Of a DNA stretch of 6,379 nucleotides, positions 1 through 5,302 are shown piece by piece. Source of the stretch: an uncultured Oscillibacter sp. (lineage in GTDB: Bacteria; Bacillota; Clostridia; Oscillospirales; Oscillospiraceae); NCBI GenBank assembly GCA_946183715.1, contig CAMHDB010000112.1, positions 1-6,379 of the forward strand, in the 5' to 3' direction. Positions within the stretch are counted from its first letter, which is position 1, and every line of letters begins with the position of its first letter. The position numbers and the translations under genes were made by a program. The notes beneath the pieces were generated by a model. It was not told the DNA's origin and searched no databases. It saw nothing but the letters and a program-made list of their open reading frames with translations.

Positions 1-150
1 CTGGTGGGCGTCGTTGAGGATGGACAGCGCGCGGTCTTCGGCTTCCCCGATGGTTCTTCTCTCCGTTGATTTCCGGTAGCGAATACCGAGCAGGAAGAAC
101 ACAATCGCGCCAATCGCCAGCCCAACCGGGCCGGAAACGTACCATGGCAT
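1..150 (-). CDS. rny: Ribonuclease Y, N-terminal fragment (runs off left edge)
   Basis: Reading the minus strand from an ATG at 150-148 gives 50 uninterrupted codons to the window edge. The peptide begins MPWYVSGPVG, has one hydrophobic helix (about residues 7-23), then a basic YRKSTERR stretch and the start of an amphipathic helix containing IGEAEDRALSILNDAHQ. This order of an N-terminal membrane anchor, a YRK-type basic junction, an IG-(S/E)AE-type motif and a charged coiled coil is typical of RNase Y, the membrane-anchored endoribonuclease that initiates mRNA decay in many Bacillota. The catalytic KH and HD domains would lie outside the window and cannot be seen. The start is supported by a GGAGGAA ribosome site 8 nt upstream and by the hydrophobic segment starting directly after it. 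The gene is divergent from the binding-protein gene at 413. Another short-anchor coiled-coil protein is possible, because only the first 50 residues are visible. Confidence 0.75.
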   Translation of the reverse strand, partial: MPWYVSGPVGLAIGAIVFFLLGIRYRKSTERRTIGEAEDRALSILNDAHQ

Positions 151-156
151 TGCGAG

Positions 157-163
157 TTCCTCC
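157..163 (-). promoter_or_regulatory. Ribosome binding site of rny
   Basis: On the minus strand the sequence GGAGGAA (GGAGG core at 163-159) lies 8 nt before the ATG at 150-148. It is a strong anti-Shine-Dalgarno match at good spacing and fixes the start of the left-edge gene. Confidence 0.8.
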
Positions 164-238
164 AATCCTGCGGTATCGGTGAGCGTGATAAGGTTCCCGG
201 GCGCCTTACCCCTGCGGCGCGACGGGGACACCTTTATT

Positions 239-267
239 AGTTTAATCGTTTCGGGTGGAACTGTCAA
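239..267 (-). promoter_or_regulatory. Probable sigma-A promoter for rny (proximal)
   Basis: On the minus strand a perfect -35 box TTGACA (267-262) is followed after 17 bp by TAAACT (244-239), a 4/6 match to TATAAT. Just upstream of the -35 (about 270-296) lies an A/T-rich tract that could act as an UP element. Predicted transcription would start near 232 and give a leader of roughly 80 nt before the rny ATG. Confidence 0.55.
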
Positions 268-280
268 CCGGAAAACGGAA

Positions 281-309
281 ATTTTCTCTTTTTTTATGCG
301 CATTGTCAA
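281..309 (-). promoter_or_regulatory. Possible second, distal promoter for rny
   Basis: A second perfect TTGACA occurs on the minus strand at 309-304. After 17 bp comes GAAAAT (286-281), matching TATAAT at 4/6 but lacking the usually important first T. It lies 42 bp upstream of the proximal -35. The weak -10 makes this a tentative call; the box could equally be chance. Confidence 0.3.
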
Positions 310-346
310 GGCGCGGCGCGGCAAATTCTTTGCGCATACGTACATA

Positions 347-376
347 TTGACATTCCCCGAACCGGGACGGTATAAT
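347..376 (+). promoter_or_regulatory. Near-perfect sigma-A promoter for the TRAP binding-protein gene
   Basis: TTGACA (347-352) and TATAAT (371-376) are both exact consensus matches, separated by 18 bp. Transcription should start near 383, leaving a leader of about 30 nt before the GTG at 413. An inverted repeat (ACGGT at 367-371 and ACCGT at 378-382) brackets the -10 box, and an imperfect palindrome, TCCCCGAACCGGGA, lies in the spacer. Either could be an operator. Because the promoter falls inside any longer upstream reading frame, it also argues that the gene starts at 413. Confidence 0.85.
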
Positions 377-398
377 AACCGTGGATATCAACCTTTAC

Positions 399-405
399 GG
401 GAGGA
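399..405 (+). promoter_or_regulatory. Ribosome binding site deciding the GTG start at 413
   Basis: GGGAGGA lies at 399-405, and its GGAGG core (400-404) is 8 nt before the GTG at 413. This site, the promoter just upstream and the signal peptide that begins right after the GTG together fix the start. Confidence 0.85.
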
Positions 406-412
406 TTTTTAC

Positions 413-1378
413 GTGAAATTCTGGAAAAATATGGCTATTTGCTCCGCCGCGCTCCTGCTGTTGGGCGGCTGTGGCACGAAAACTCTCCGGATGAACATCG
501 GCGCGCCGGAGGGGACTGTATGGGGCGTCGCCGCCGACACATTCGCGCGGGCCGTCGAGGCCGACACCGGGGGCCGCTGGCGCGTGGAGATTGCCTACGG
601 CGACACCGCCCGCGGGCTGGAACGCCTTCTCGACGGCAAAGCCGGGGCGGAACTGTGCGCCGTGTCGGACCTGACAGCGCTGGAAGAGCGCCTGTCGGCA
701 CTCTCTCTGCCGTGGCTGTTCTCCGACGCGCAGGACGTGGACAGGCGGCTGTTGCACGGCCCCGGCGGGGAGGCTGTGCGAAACCTGATTCGCGCCACGA
801 CGCTGGAGCCCCTCGCGCTGGGCGAAAACGGATTCCGGCAAGTCACGAACGACCGCCGCCCGGTGTCCGCGCCCGCCGACTTCCGCTCGCTGACGATTCG
901 GGTACGCGACGACGATATGGAATCGGCGCTGTTCGCCGGATTCGGCGCGGAGCCCGTCCGCATGGACTGGGCCGACACCTTTCCAGCCCTCCGCGACGGC
1001 GACGTGGCCGGACAACAGAACACGTTGGAATCAATCCGCCTCGCGCAAGTCGACCGCGTGCAACGTTACCTGACTGTCTGGAATTGCGCCTACGACCCGC
1101 TGTGCCTGTGCGTGTCGGCGGAACTCTGGGCGAAGCTCTCCGACGAGGACAAGGAAATCTTCTACGCCGCCGCGCGCGAGGCCGCCGACGCCGAAATTAC
1201 GGCCTCCCGCGCGCGGGACGCCGAAACGCTCCGGGAGTTCCGCAAGTCCGGCGTGGAGGTCACAACCTTGACAGCCTCACAAATACAGGCTTTCCGGACG
1301 GCGTCGGAGGGCGTCTACAATACGTGGCGCGACGCGCACGGCGACGAACTGCTCGCCGCGCTGGGCTATTCCGGCTGA
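413..1378 (+). CDS. TRAP-type (DctP family) solute-binding lipoprotein, orphan
   Basis: The product is 321 residues starting at GTG 413. Residues 1-20 form a lipoprotein signal (MKFWKNM, hydrophobic core, lipobox LGGC with Cys20), so the mature protein should be lipid-anchored outside the membrane. The body has DctP landmarks: GENGFRQVTN at 137-146, where Arg142 matches the conserved G-x-R of the family; PADFRSLTIRV at 154-164, where Arg163 matches the arginine that usually salt-bridges a ligand carboxylate; FGAEPVRMDW at 177-186; and DVAGQQNTLES at 197-207, corresponding to the usual VDGQENP segment with Asn203. Length is normal for the family. Such proteins deliver organic acids to a DctQM permease, but no permease gene is visible here. 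The ligand is unknown; a carboxylate is inferred from Arg163. The next gene follows after 50 nt with no terminator between, so the two are probably cotranscribed from the promoter at 347-376. A role as a co-sensor rather than a transporter part is possible. Confidence 0.88.
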   Translation: MKFWKNMAICSAALLLLGGCGTKTLRMNIGAPEGTVWGVAADTFARAVEADTGGRWRVEIAYGDTARGLERLLDGKAGAELCAVSDLTALEERLSALSLPWLFSDAQDVDRRLLHGPGGEAVRNLIRATTLEPLALGENGFRQVTNDRRPVSAPADFRSLTIRVRDDDMESALFAGFGAEPVRMDWADTFPALRDGDVAGQQNTLESIRLAQVDRVQRYLTVWNCAYDPLCLCVSAELWAKLSDEDKEIFYAAAREAADAEITASRARDAETLREFRKSGVEVTTLTASQIQAFRTASEGVYNTWRDAHGDELLAALGYSG

Positions 1379-1414
1379 AGCGCGCATAGTCTCAACGCAG
1401 GAAGATTCTAGAAC

Positions 1415-1423
1415 AGGGGGGAG
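1415..1423 (+). promoter_or_regulatory. Ribosome binding site deciding the TTG start at 1429
   Basis: The purine run AGGGGGGAG (1415-1423) ends 5 nt before TTG at 1429. No ATG alternative lies nearby, and the encoded MFIQRIS start matches the first beta strand of YhaN-like proteins, which supports the TTG start. Confidence 0.75.
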
Positions 1424-1428
1424 TTATC

Positions 1429-3117
1429 TTGTTCATTCAACGGATATCCGCCGACTGGAAGGACGGCTCGGGCGGCGCATTGGAACTCCGGGAGGGACTG
1501 AACACCATCAAGGGACAGCAGCCCGATTGGGGCGGGGCATTGTGTGCGCTCCTGTACGGCCCCGGCGACGACGCCCCGGAACGCGCCGAAATGGACTGTC
1601 AAGCGGCGGGGCACACGCTGACGCTCTCGCAGTCGGGCGACGCCTTCGGGGTCTCCGGCGACGCCCCGGAGGATTTGACCGCCGACAACCGCGGCGAACT
1701 CCTGACGGGCGTCGGGGCGGAGGCCTACCGGAATCTGTCGCTTGTGTCGTGGGAGACGGAGGAGCCAATAGGGGACGTGGAAGCGCGTCTGGAACGCGCC
1801 GACGCCCGTATGCGGGAACTCGAACGGGAGGAAGACGCCCTCAACAGCGGACAGGCCGAGCATGTCCCGGACTTGTCGACGCTCTCCGCCGCCTACAACG
1901 CCATGAAAAGCAAATTGGAGGCCGACCACGTTCCCGAACTCGACGCCATTTCGCGTCTGCGCGGGGCAATCATCAACATCATGACCGCCGGGAAACAGCT
2001 TGACAAGGCCGAGGCCGAACAGGAAGCCGCCGAACGTGTCCTAGCCGACGCCAAGGCCGACGTGGACGCCATGCCGTTCGCGGGCATGACCCCCGAGGAG
2101 GCCGAACAAAGTCCGCTGAAACTCCCCTTCCGGCCCGTCATCCCCCAATGGGGCGCGATTGCCTTCGGGGTCGTCGTGGCAATCGGTGCCCTGTTCCTGT
2201 TCCGCAGTCCGGGCGCGTGGTACCCCGTCGCGTGGATACTGTTCGTGGGCGCTGGCATTTTTACGGGCTGGTTCGTGCGAAAATGGGACGAGCGCTGGGT
2301 CGTAGACGCCGCCAAGCGCCGGAACCAGTGGGAATCGGATTTGGTGCGCTACGAGGAACTCTACCGCGTCATGGAGGAGGCCCGCGCCGCCGCCGACATC
2401 AAAATCGCCGCCGCCGACAGCCTCCGCGAATCGCTCACGACCAACGAGCGCGGCATTTTACGCGAAATCCACCGTTTCGCGCCGGAGGTCTCGAACATGC
2501 AGGAGGCCGACGAACAGCTCCGCCTCTGCGCGCGCCGCCGGAAAGAATTGTCGATTGCGGAGGCGGTCGTGCGCAAGGCGGAAGCGTTGGAAGCGCAGAA
2601 CGGCCCCGCGATTCCGGCGATTGCGGTCGTGGAGCAGTCGGACGGCAACCACGTCGTCATGACGAACAGCGACAACCCCGTGCAGGCGTCGAACGCAATC
2701 CGGGAAGAACGCTCGGCGCTACGCCTCGAAATCCGCCGCGACCGGGAGGAACTCGACCGTAGCCGCGAAACGCTCTGGAACCGCGCGCGGGTGTCGCTGG
2801 ACACGCTCCGTACACTCGACCCCGACGCCCCGGACAAACTCCCCGAACGCGTCGCGGAACTGTTCCACGCGCTCACCGCCAACCGCTACGCCGGCGATGA
2901 CCGCTTCCAGTCCGCCGCCGTCGCCCGCGCCGTCGACACCCCCGATTCCTACGCCGACTGCGCCGCGCCGTTGAGTTTGTCGCTGTGCGCCGCCTGCCAC
3001 GAACGCGCCGTATCGGGGCCGCTGTTGCTGTGGGGCGTCCCCGCCGACTACGCCCGCGCGCTGGAATCCGTCGCCGGGGGGCGTCAGATTCTCGCCTTTG
3101 TCCCCGACAATTCGTGA
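1429..3117 (+). CDS. YhaN-like (SMC/Rad50-type) membrane coiled-coil protein with degenerate ATPase motifs
   Basis: The product is 562 residues from a TTG start. Its order resembles YhaN-family ATPases. First comes an N-terminal strand and loop (MFIQRIS, then LELREGLNTIKG at 18-29). Long charged helices follow, likely coiled coil, at about 115-140 and 190-212. Two adjacent membrane helices lie at about 241-258 and 265-283, then more coiled coil at about 290-345, 360-392 and 423-455. The C-terminal head has LFHALTANRY at 478-487, like the LTxGRY element of the family, and ARALESVAGGRQILAF at 542-557, like the segment after Walker B. The nucleotide motifs are missing. The Walker A region reads GQQPDWGGALCALLYG (29-44), lacks GKS/T and looks about four residues short. 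The signature region reads PLSLSLCAAC (514-523) instead of an LSxGT-type motif. Walker B reads PLLLWGVP (531-538) without the DD pair. No frameshift or internal stop is present, so it looks like a maintained pseudo-ATPase rather than a pseudogene. The usual SbcD-like nuclease partner is not adjacent. Function is unknown; a structural or membrane scaffold role is only a guess. Confidence 0.72.
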   Translation: MFIQRISADWKDGSGGALELREGLNTIKGQQPDWGGALCALLYGPGDDAPERAEMDCQAAGHTLTLSQSGDAFGVSGDAPEDLTADNRGELLTGVGAEAYRNLSLVSWETEEPIGDVEARLERADARMRELEREEDALNSGQAEHVPDLSTLSAAYNAMKSKLEADHVPELDAISRLRGAIINIMTAGKQLDKAEAEQEAAERVLADAKADVDAMPFAGMTPEEAEQSPLKLPFRPVIPQWGAIAFGVVVAIGALFLFRSPGAWYPVAWILFVGAGIFTGWFVRKWDERWVVDAAKRRNQWESDLVRYEELYRVMEEARAAADIKIAAADSLRESLTTNERGILREIHRFAPEVSNMQEADEQLRLCARRRKELSIAEAVVRKAEALEAQNGPAIPAIAVVEQSDGNHVVMTNSDNPVQASNAIREERSALRLEIRRDREELDRSRETLWNRARVSLDTLRTLDPDAPDKLPERVAELFHALTANRYAGDDRFQSAAVARAVDTPDSYADCAAPLSLSLCAACHERAVSGPLLLWGVPADYARALESVAGGRQILAFVPDNS

Positions 3118-3123
3118 CGTTGG

Positions 3124-3151
3124 AAGCCTCTCCCGATATCGGGGGAGGCTT
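3124..3151 (+). terminator. Hairpin terminator after the YhaN-like gene
   Basis: A 12-bp stem (arms 3124-3135 and 3140-3151, one G-U pair) closes an ATAT loop and begins 6 nt after the stop codon at 3115-3117. The stem is GC-rich (AAGCCTC paired with GAGGCTT at its base). The 3' side continues into TCGCGCTTT, so the U-tract is short and broken. It probably works as a factor-independent terminator but may leak into the lipoprotein and two-component genes. Confidence 0.75.
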
Positions 3152-3161
3152 TCGCGCTTTC

Positions 3162-3181
3162 CGGAAAAATCCGAAAAAAGG
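3162..3181 (+). promoter_or_regulatory. Phased A-tracts upstream of the lipoprotein promoter (possible UP element)
   Basis: Runs of five A (3165-3169) and six A (3174-3179) are centred about 9.5 bp apart, roughly one helical turn. They lie about 40-55 bp before the predicted transcription start near 3219, which is where an UP element contacts the RNA polymerase alpha subunits. The -35 region of this promoter is poor, so the tract may compensate. Confidence 0.35.
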
Positions 3182-3203
3182 GCTACCCAAACTTCCTGAA
3201 ATG

Positions 3204-3212
3204 TGCTATCAT
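3204..3212 (+). promoter_or_regulatory. Probable extended -10 promoter for the lipoprotein and two-component operon
   Basis: TGCTATCAT combines a TGn extension (3204-3206) with TATCAT (3207-3212), a 5/6 match to TATAAT. At 17-bp spacing the -35 position holds only TACCCA, a 3/6 match, as is common for extended -10 promoters. Predicted start is near 3219, some 27 nt before the ATG at 3246. It lies directly after the terminator hairpin, where a new transcription unit would be expected. Confidence 0.5.
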
Positions 3213-3230
3213 GACAGGAATTACGCCAGA

Positions 3231-3237
3231 GAGGAGG
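3231..3237 (+). promoter_or_regulatory. Ribosome binding site of the calcium-motif lipoprotein
   Basis: GAGGAGG lies 8 nt before the ATG at 3246. It selects this ATG over in-frame codons further upstream that would overlap the preceding gene and terminator. Confidence 0.85.
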
Positions 3238-3245
3238 CATTTACT

Positions 3246-4592
3246 ATGACCCGACACCGCCTCGCGGCGGCACTGCTGTTGATACTCTTTACGCTGTCCG
3301 GGTGTGCCAACGGACCCGGCTTCACGCTCAACCCGCAGGAGTTGTACGCGCTCCCGGAACTCCCCGCCAAGTACACCCAGCTAAACGGACTGCTCACCGA
3401 AATTCTGAGCGGCGGCGCGGAGTACGCCGCGCCCACGTCCGGCTCGAATATCCAGTCCGTACAGCTCATCGACCTCAACGGCGACGGCAGAGAGGAAGCG
3501 GTCGCGTTCTTCCGCAACCCAGCCGACGAAAAGCCCCTGAAAATCTATATCTTCAGCGCCGAGGACGATACCTATCGCCAATCCTTCCGAATAGAGGGTT
3601 CCGGCACCGCGATTTACAGTATCAACTACGTCGACATGAACGGCGACGGGCGTATGGAAATCGCCGTGGGCTGGAAGGCCGCCGCGGAGTTGCAAGTGCT
3701 GGAAGTCTACACCAGCGACGACGAGGAGACACACCCCCTTGTCCGCACGGATTACGTCAAGTACCTGACGTTCGACCTGAACGAGGACGGACAGCAGGAG
3801 TTACTCGTACTCCGCGCCGGGCAGAACGGCGACGGCGTCGCCGACTATTACAACTGGCAGGACGACGGAAGTCTGGTGACACGTTCCTATATCCGGATAT
3901 CGTCCACGATGGCGGAATTAAGCCAACAGGGCCGCGTGCGCGCCGGGACGCTCAGCAATGGCGAACCCGCGATTTACGTCAGCGGCGTGACTGACCAAAG
4001 TATGGCAGTCACGGACATTCTGACGTTGCGCGGCGGCGAAATCGCCAATGTCGTGATAGACCAGACGACGGGCGTCTCCGGCGAAATCAGCCCGTTTTGT
4101 TCCCTCTACCCCTCCGACTTCAACAGCGACGGAATCACGGAAACGCCCCGTTCCATTGCCCTACCGACTGGCCCCTCCGGCGATACCGCCTACCGTCTGA
4201 TTGAGTGGCGGCAGTTCGACCGCTCCGGCGATTCCGTGTCCGTACTGCGTACTTATCACAATCTCGACGACGGGTGGTATCTGCGAATCCCCGACGCGTG
4301 GACGAACCGCTTTTACGCCGTGCGTACCACATCCCCCGGCGAGGCGTCGGTCACGTTCTGTCTCCGCGACAGCGCGCAGCCGTTTTTACGCGTTTCGGCG
4401 TTGAGCGGTTCGGGCCGCGATATGCGCGCCGTGCGCGGGAATCGCTTCATCATCGGGCGGCGTACCGAGACCATCTACACCGCCGAGCTTCCGGACAGTA
4501 GCGTAGCGCGCGACTTCTCCATGACGGAGGAGGAATTACGCTCCGCGTTCAGCCTGATTGTGCGGGAAGACTGGCTCACTTCCGACAACTGA
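3246..4592 (+). CDS. FG-GAP/VCBS-like lipoprotein with four calcium-binding-type motifs
   Basis: The product is 448 residues. Residues 1-20 are a lipoprotein signal with lipobox LSGC (Cys20), so the protein should be anchored on the outer face of the membrane. Four DxNxDGxxE motifs are visible: D76-LNGDGREE-84, D130-MNGDGRMEI, D177-LNEDGQQEL and D291-FNSDGITET. Such loops bind calcium in FG-GAP/integrin-like beta-propellers and in VCBS repeat proteins. In the first three, the motif is flanked by hydrophobic strands such as VQLIDLN and YLTFDLN, consistent with propeller blades about 45-55 residues apart. The gap to the fourth motif is about 114 residues, room for one or two degenerate blades. 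The C-terminal part (about 312-448) carries no recognised motif. No enzyme signature is seen, so a ligand-binding or sensing role is inferred. It lies 23 nt before the response-regulator gene, so the three genes probably form one operon, suggesting a sensory accessory role for the kinase. The start rests on the ribosome site and signal peptide. Confidence 0.82.
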   Translation: MTRHRLAAALLLILFTLSGCANGPGFTLNPQELYALPELPAKYTQLNGLLTEILSGGAEYAAPTSGSNIQSVQLIDLNGDGREEAVAFFRNPADEKPLKIYIFSAEDDTYRQSFRIEGSGTAIYSINYVDMNGDGRMEIAVGWKAAAELQVLEVYTSDDEETHPLVRTDYVKYLTFDLNEDGQQELLVLRAGQNGDGVADYYNWQDDGSLVTRSYIRISSTMAELSQQGRVRAGTLSNGEPAIYVSGVTDQSMAVTDILTLRGGEIANVVIDQTTGVSGEISPFCSLYPSDFNSDGITETPRSIALPTGPSGDTAYRLIEWRQFDRSGDSVSVLRTYHNLDDGWYLRIPDAWTNRFYAVRTTSPGEASVTFCLRDSAQPFLRVSALSGSGRDMRAVRGNRFIIGRRTETIYTAELPDSSVARDFSMTEEELRSAFSLIVREDWLTSDN

Positions 4593-4601
4593 CACAGAAA
4601 T

Positions 4602-4610
4602 GAGGGAGAG
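4602..4610 (+). promoter_or_regulatory. Ribosome binding site of the response regulator
   Basis: GAGGGAGAG lies 5 nt before the ATG at 4616, within the 23-nt gap after the lipoprotein stop codon. No promoter or terminator fits in that gap, which supports cotranscription. Confidence 0.75.
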
Positions 4611-4615
4611 TTTTC

Positions 4616-5302
4616 ATGAGAAAAGTTCTGGTATTGGAAGACGAATCGAGTATCCGTAGTTTCATCGTAATCAATCTCCGGCGGGCGGGGTACGATGTCA
4701 TAGAGGCCGAGACCGGGGAAGCCGCCCTCGAACGCCTCAAGGAACATCCCGACACCCGGGTAGCCCTTCTGGATATCATGTTGCCCGGAATCGACGGCTT
4801 TGAAGTCTGCCGGCGTATCCGCGCCACCAACGCCCGGATTGGCATTATCATGCTCACGGCGCGCTCGCAGGAGATGGACAAAGTAACGGGCCTCATGACC
4901 GGGGCCGACGACTACGTAACGAAACCGTTCTCCCCGGCGGAATTGACCGCCCGTGTCGACGCCCTCTACCGCCGTTCGGGCGGGGAGGACTTGGCCCACT
5001 CCGGCGAAATCCGTCAGCCGCCGTTCCTCATGAATACCCGTAACCGTACTCTGGAGAAGAACGGCGAACGTATCAAGCTGACGCAGGTCGAATACTCCAT
5101 TATGCGTTTCTTCATGGAGAACCCCGGGAAGGCGCTCTCGCGGGAAGAAATTCTCGACCGCGTGTGGGGACAGGACTACTTCGGCGACCTGAAAATCGTC
5201 GATGTCAATATCCGGCGTCTCCGGCTCAAAATCGAGGACAACGTACAGACGCCGAATTACATTACCACGGTCTGGGGCTACGGGTACAAATGGGGATTCT
5301 GA
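4616..5302 (+). CDS. OmpR/PhoB-family two-component response regulator
   Basis: The product is 228 residues, a normal length for the family. The receiver domain (about 1-120) has all the phosphotransfer residues: acidic pair Glu8-Asp9 in LVLEDE, phosphoacceptor Asp53 in LLDIMLPGIDG, Thr81 in IIMLTAR and Lys103 in YVTKPFSP. A short linker leads to a winged-helix DNA-binding domain (about 133-228) with the family pattern: LTQVEYSIMRFFMENPG, SREEILDRVWG, VDVNIRRLRLKIE and the final YITTVWGYGYKW. It is a cytoplasmic transcription factor activated by phosphorylation, most probably by the kinase encoded just downstream. Sequence style is closest to PhoP/ResD/WalR-like regulators, but the target genes cannot be told from this window. 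The lipoprotein gene precedes it by 23 nt. The kinase start codon lies 13 bp inside its 3' end, suggesting translational coupling. Confidence 0.95.
   Translation: MRKVLVLEDESSIRSFIVINLRRAGYDVIEAETGEAALERLKEHPDTRVALLDIMLPGIDGFEVCRRIRATNARIGIIMLTARSQEMDKVTGLMTGADDYVTKPFSPAELTARVDALYRRSGGEDLAHSGEIRQPPFLMNTRNRTLEKNGERIKLTQVEYSIMRFFMENPGKALSREEILDRVWGQDYFGDLKIVDVNIRRLRLKIEDNVQTPNYITTVWGYGYKWGF

Noticed and set aside
280..296. A T-rich run after a weak GAAAA/TTTTC hairpin, considered as a plus-strand terminator.
   Set aside because: The stem is only 5 bp and A/T-rich, and no rightward gene ends upstream. It is better explained as an A/T-rich element upstream of the leftward promoter.
179..412. An in-frame upstream extension of the TRAP binding-protein reading frame starting at GTG 179.
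   Set aside because: It would bury the lipoprotein signal peptide in mid-protein and contain the consensus promoter and ribosome site for the GTG at 413.
395..1034. Several long open frames on the minus strand opposite the binding-protein gene, and similar ones opposite the other genes.
   Set aside because: They are rich in Arg, Pro and Gly, lack ribosome sites and domains, and are the expected shadows of GC-rich codon use on the coding strand.
439..1389. A 316-codon plus-strand frame overlapping the TRAP binding-protein gene.
   Set aside because: Its composition is extreme in Arg and Gly with no family resemblance, whereas the alternative frame gives a clear DctP-family lipoprotein.
1406..1413. 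Palindrome TTCTAGAA between the binding-protein and YhaN-like genes.
   Set aside because: An 8-bp palindrome alone, with no promoter next to it, is not enough to call an operator or terminator.
2986..3000. CAACH at residues 520-524 of the YhaN-like protein matches the CxxCH cytochrome c heme motif.
   Set aside because: There is only one copy, the protein has no export signal for this region (predicted cytoplasmic head), and it falls where the ABC signature helix should be. Chance match is more likely.
2985..3245. An in-frame upstream extension of the lipoprotein frame overlapping the YhaN-like gene and terminator.
   Set aside because: The ribosome site at 3231-3237 and the signal peptide starting at ATG 3246 fix the start; the extension has the arginine-rich look of an out-of-frame GC-rich shadow.
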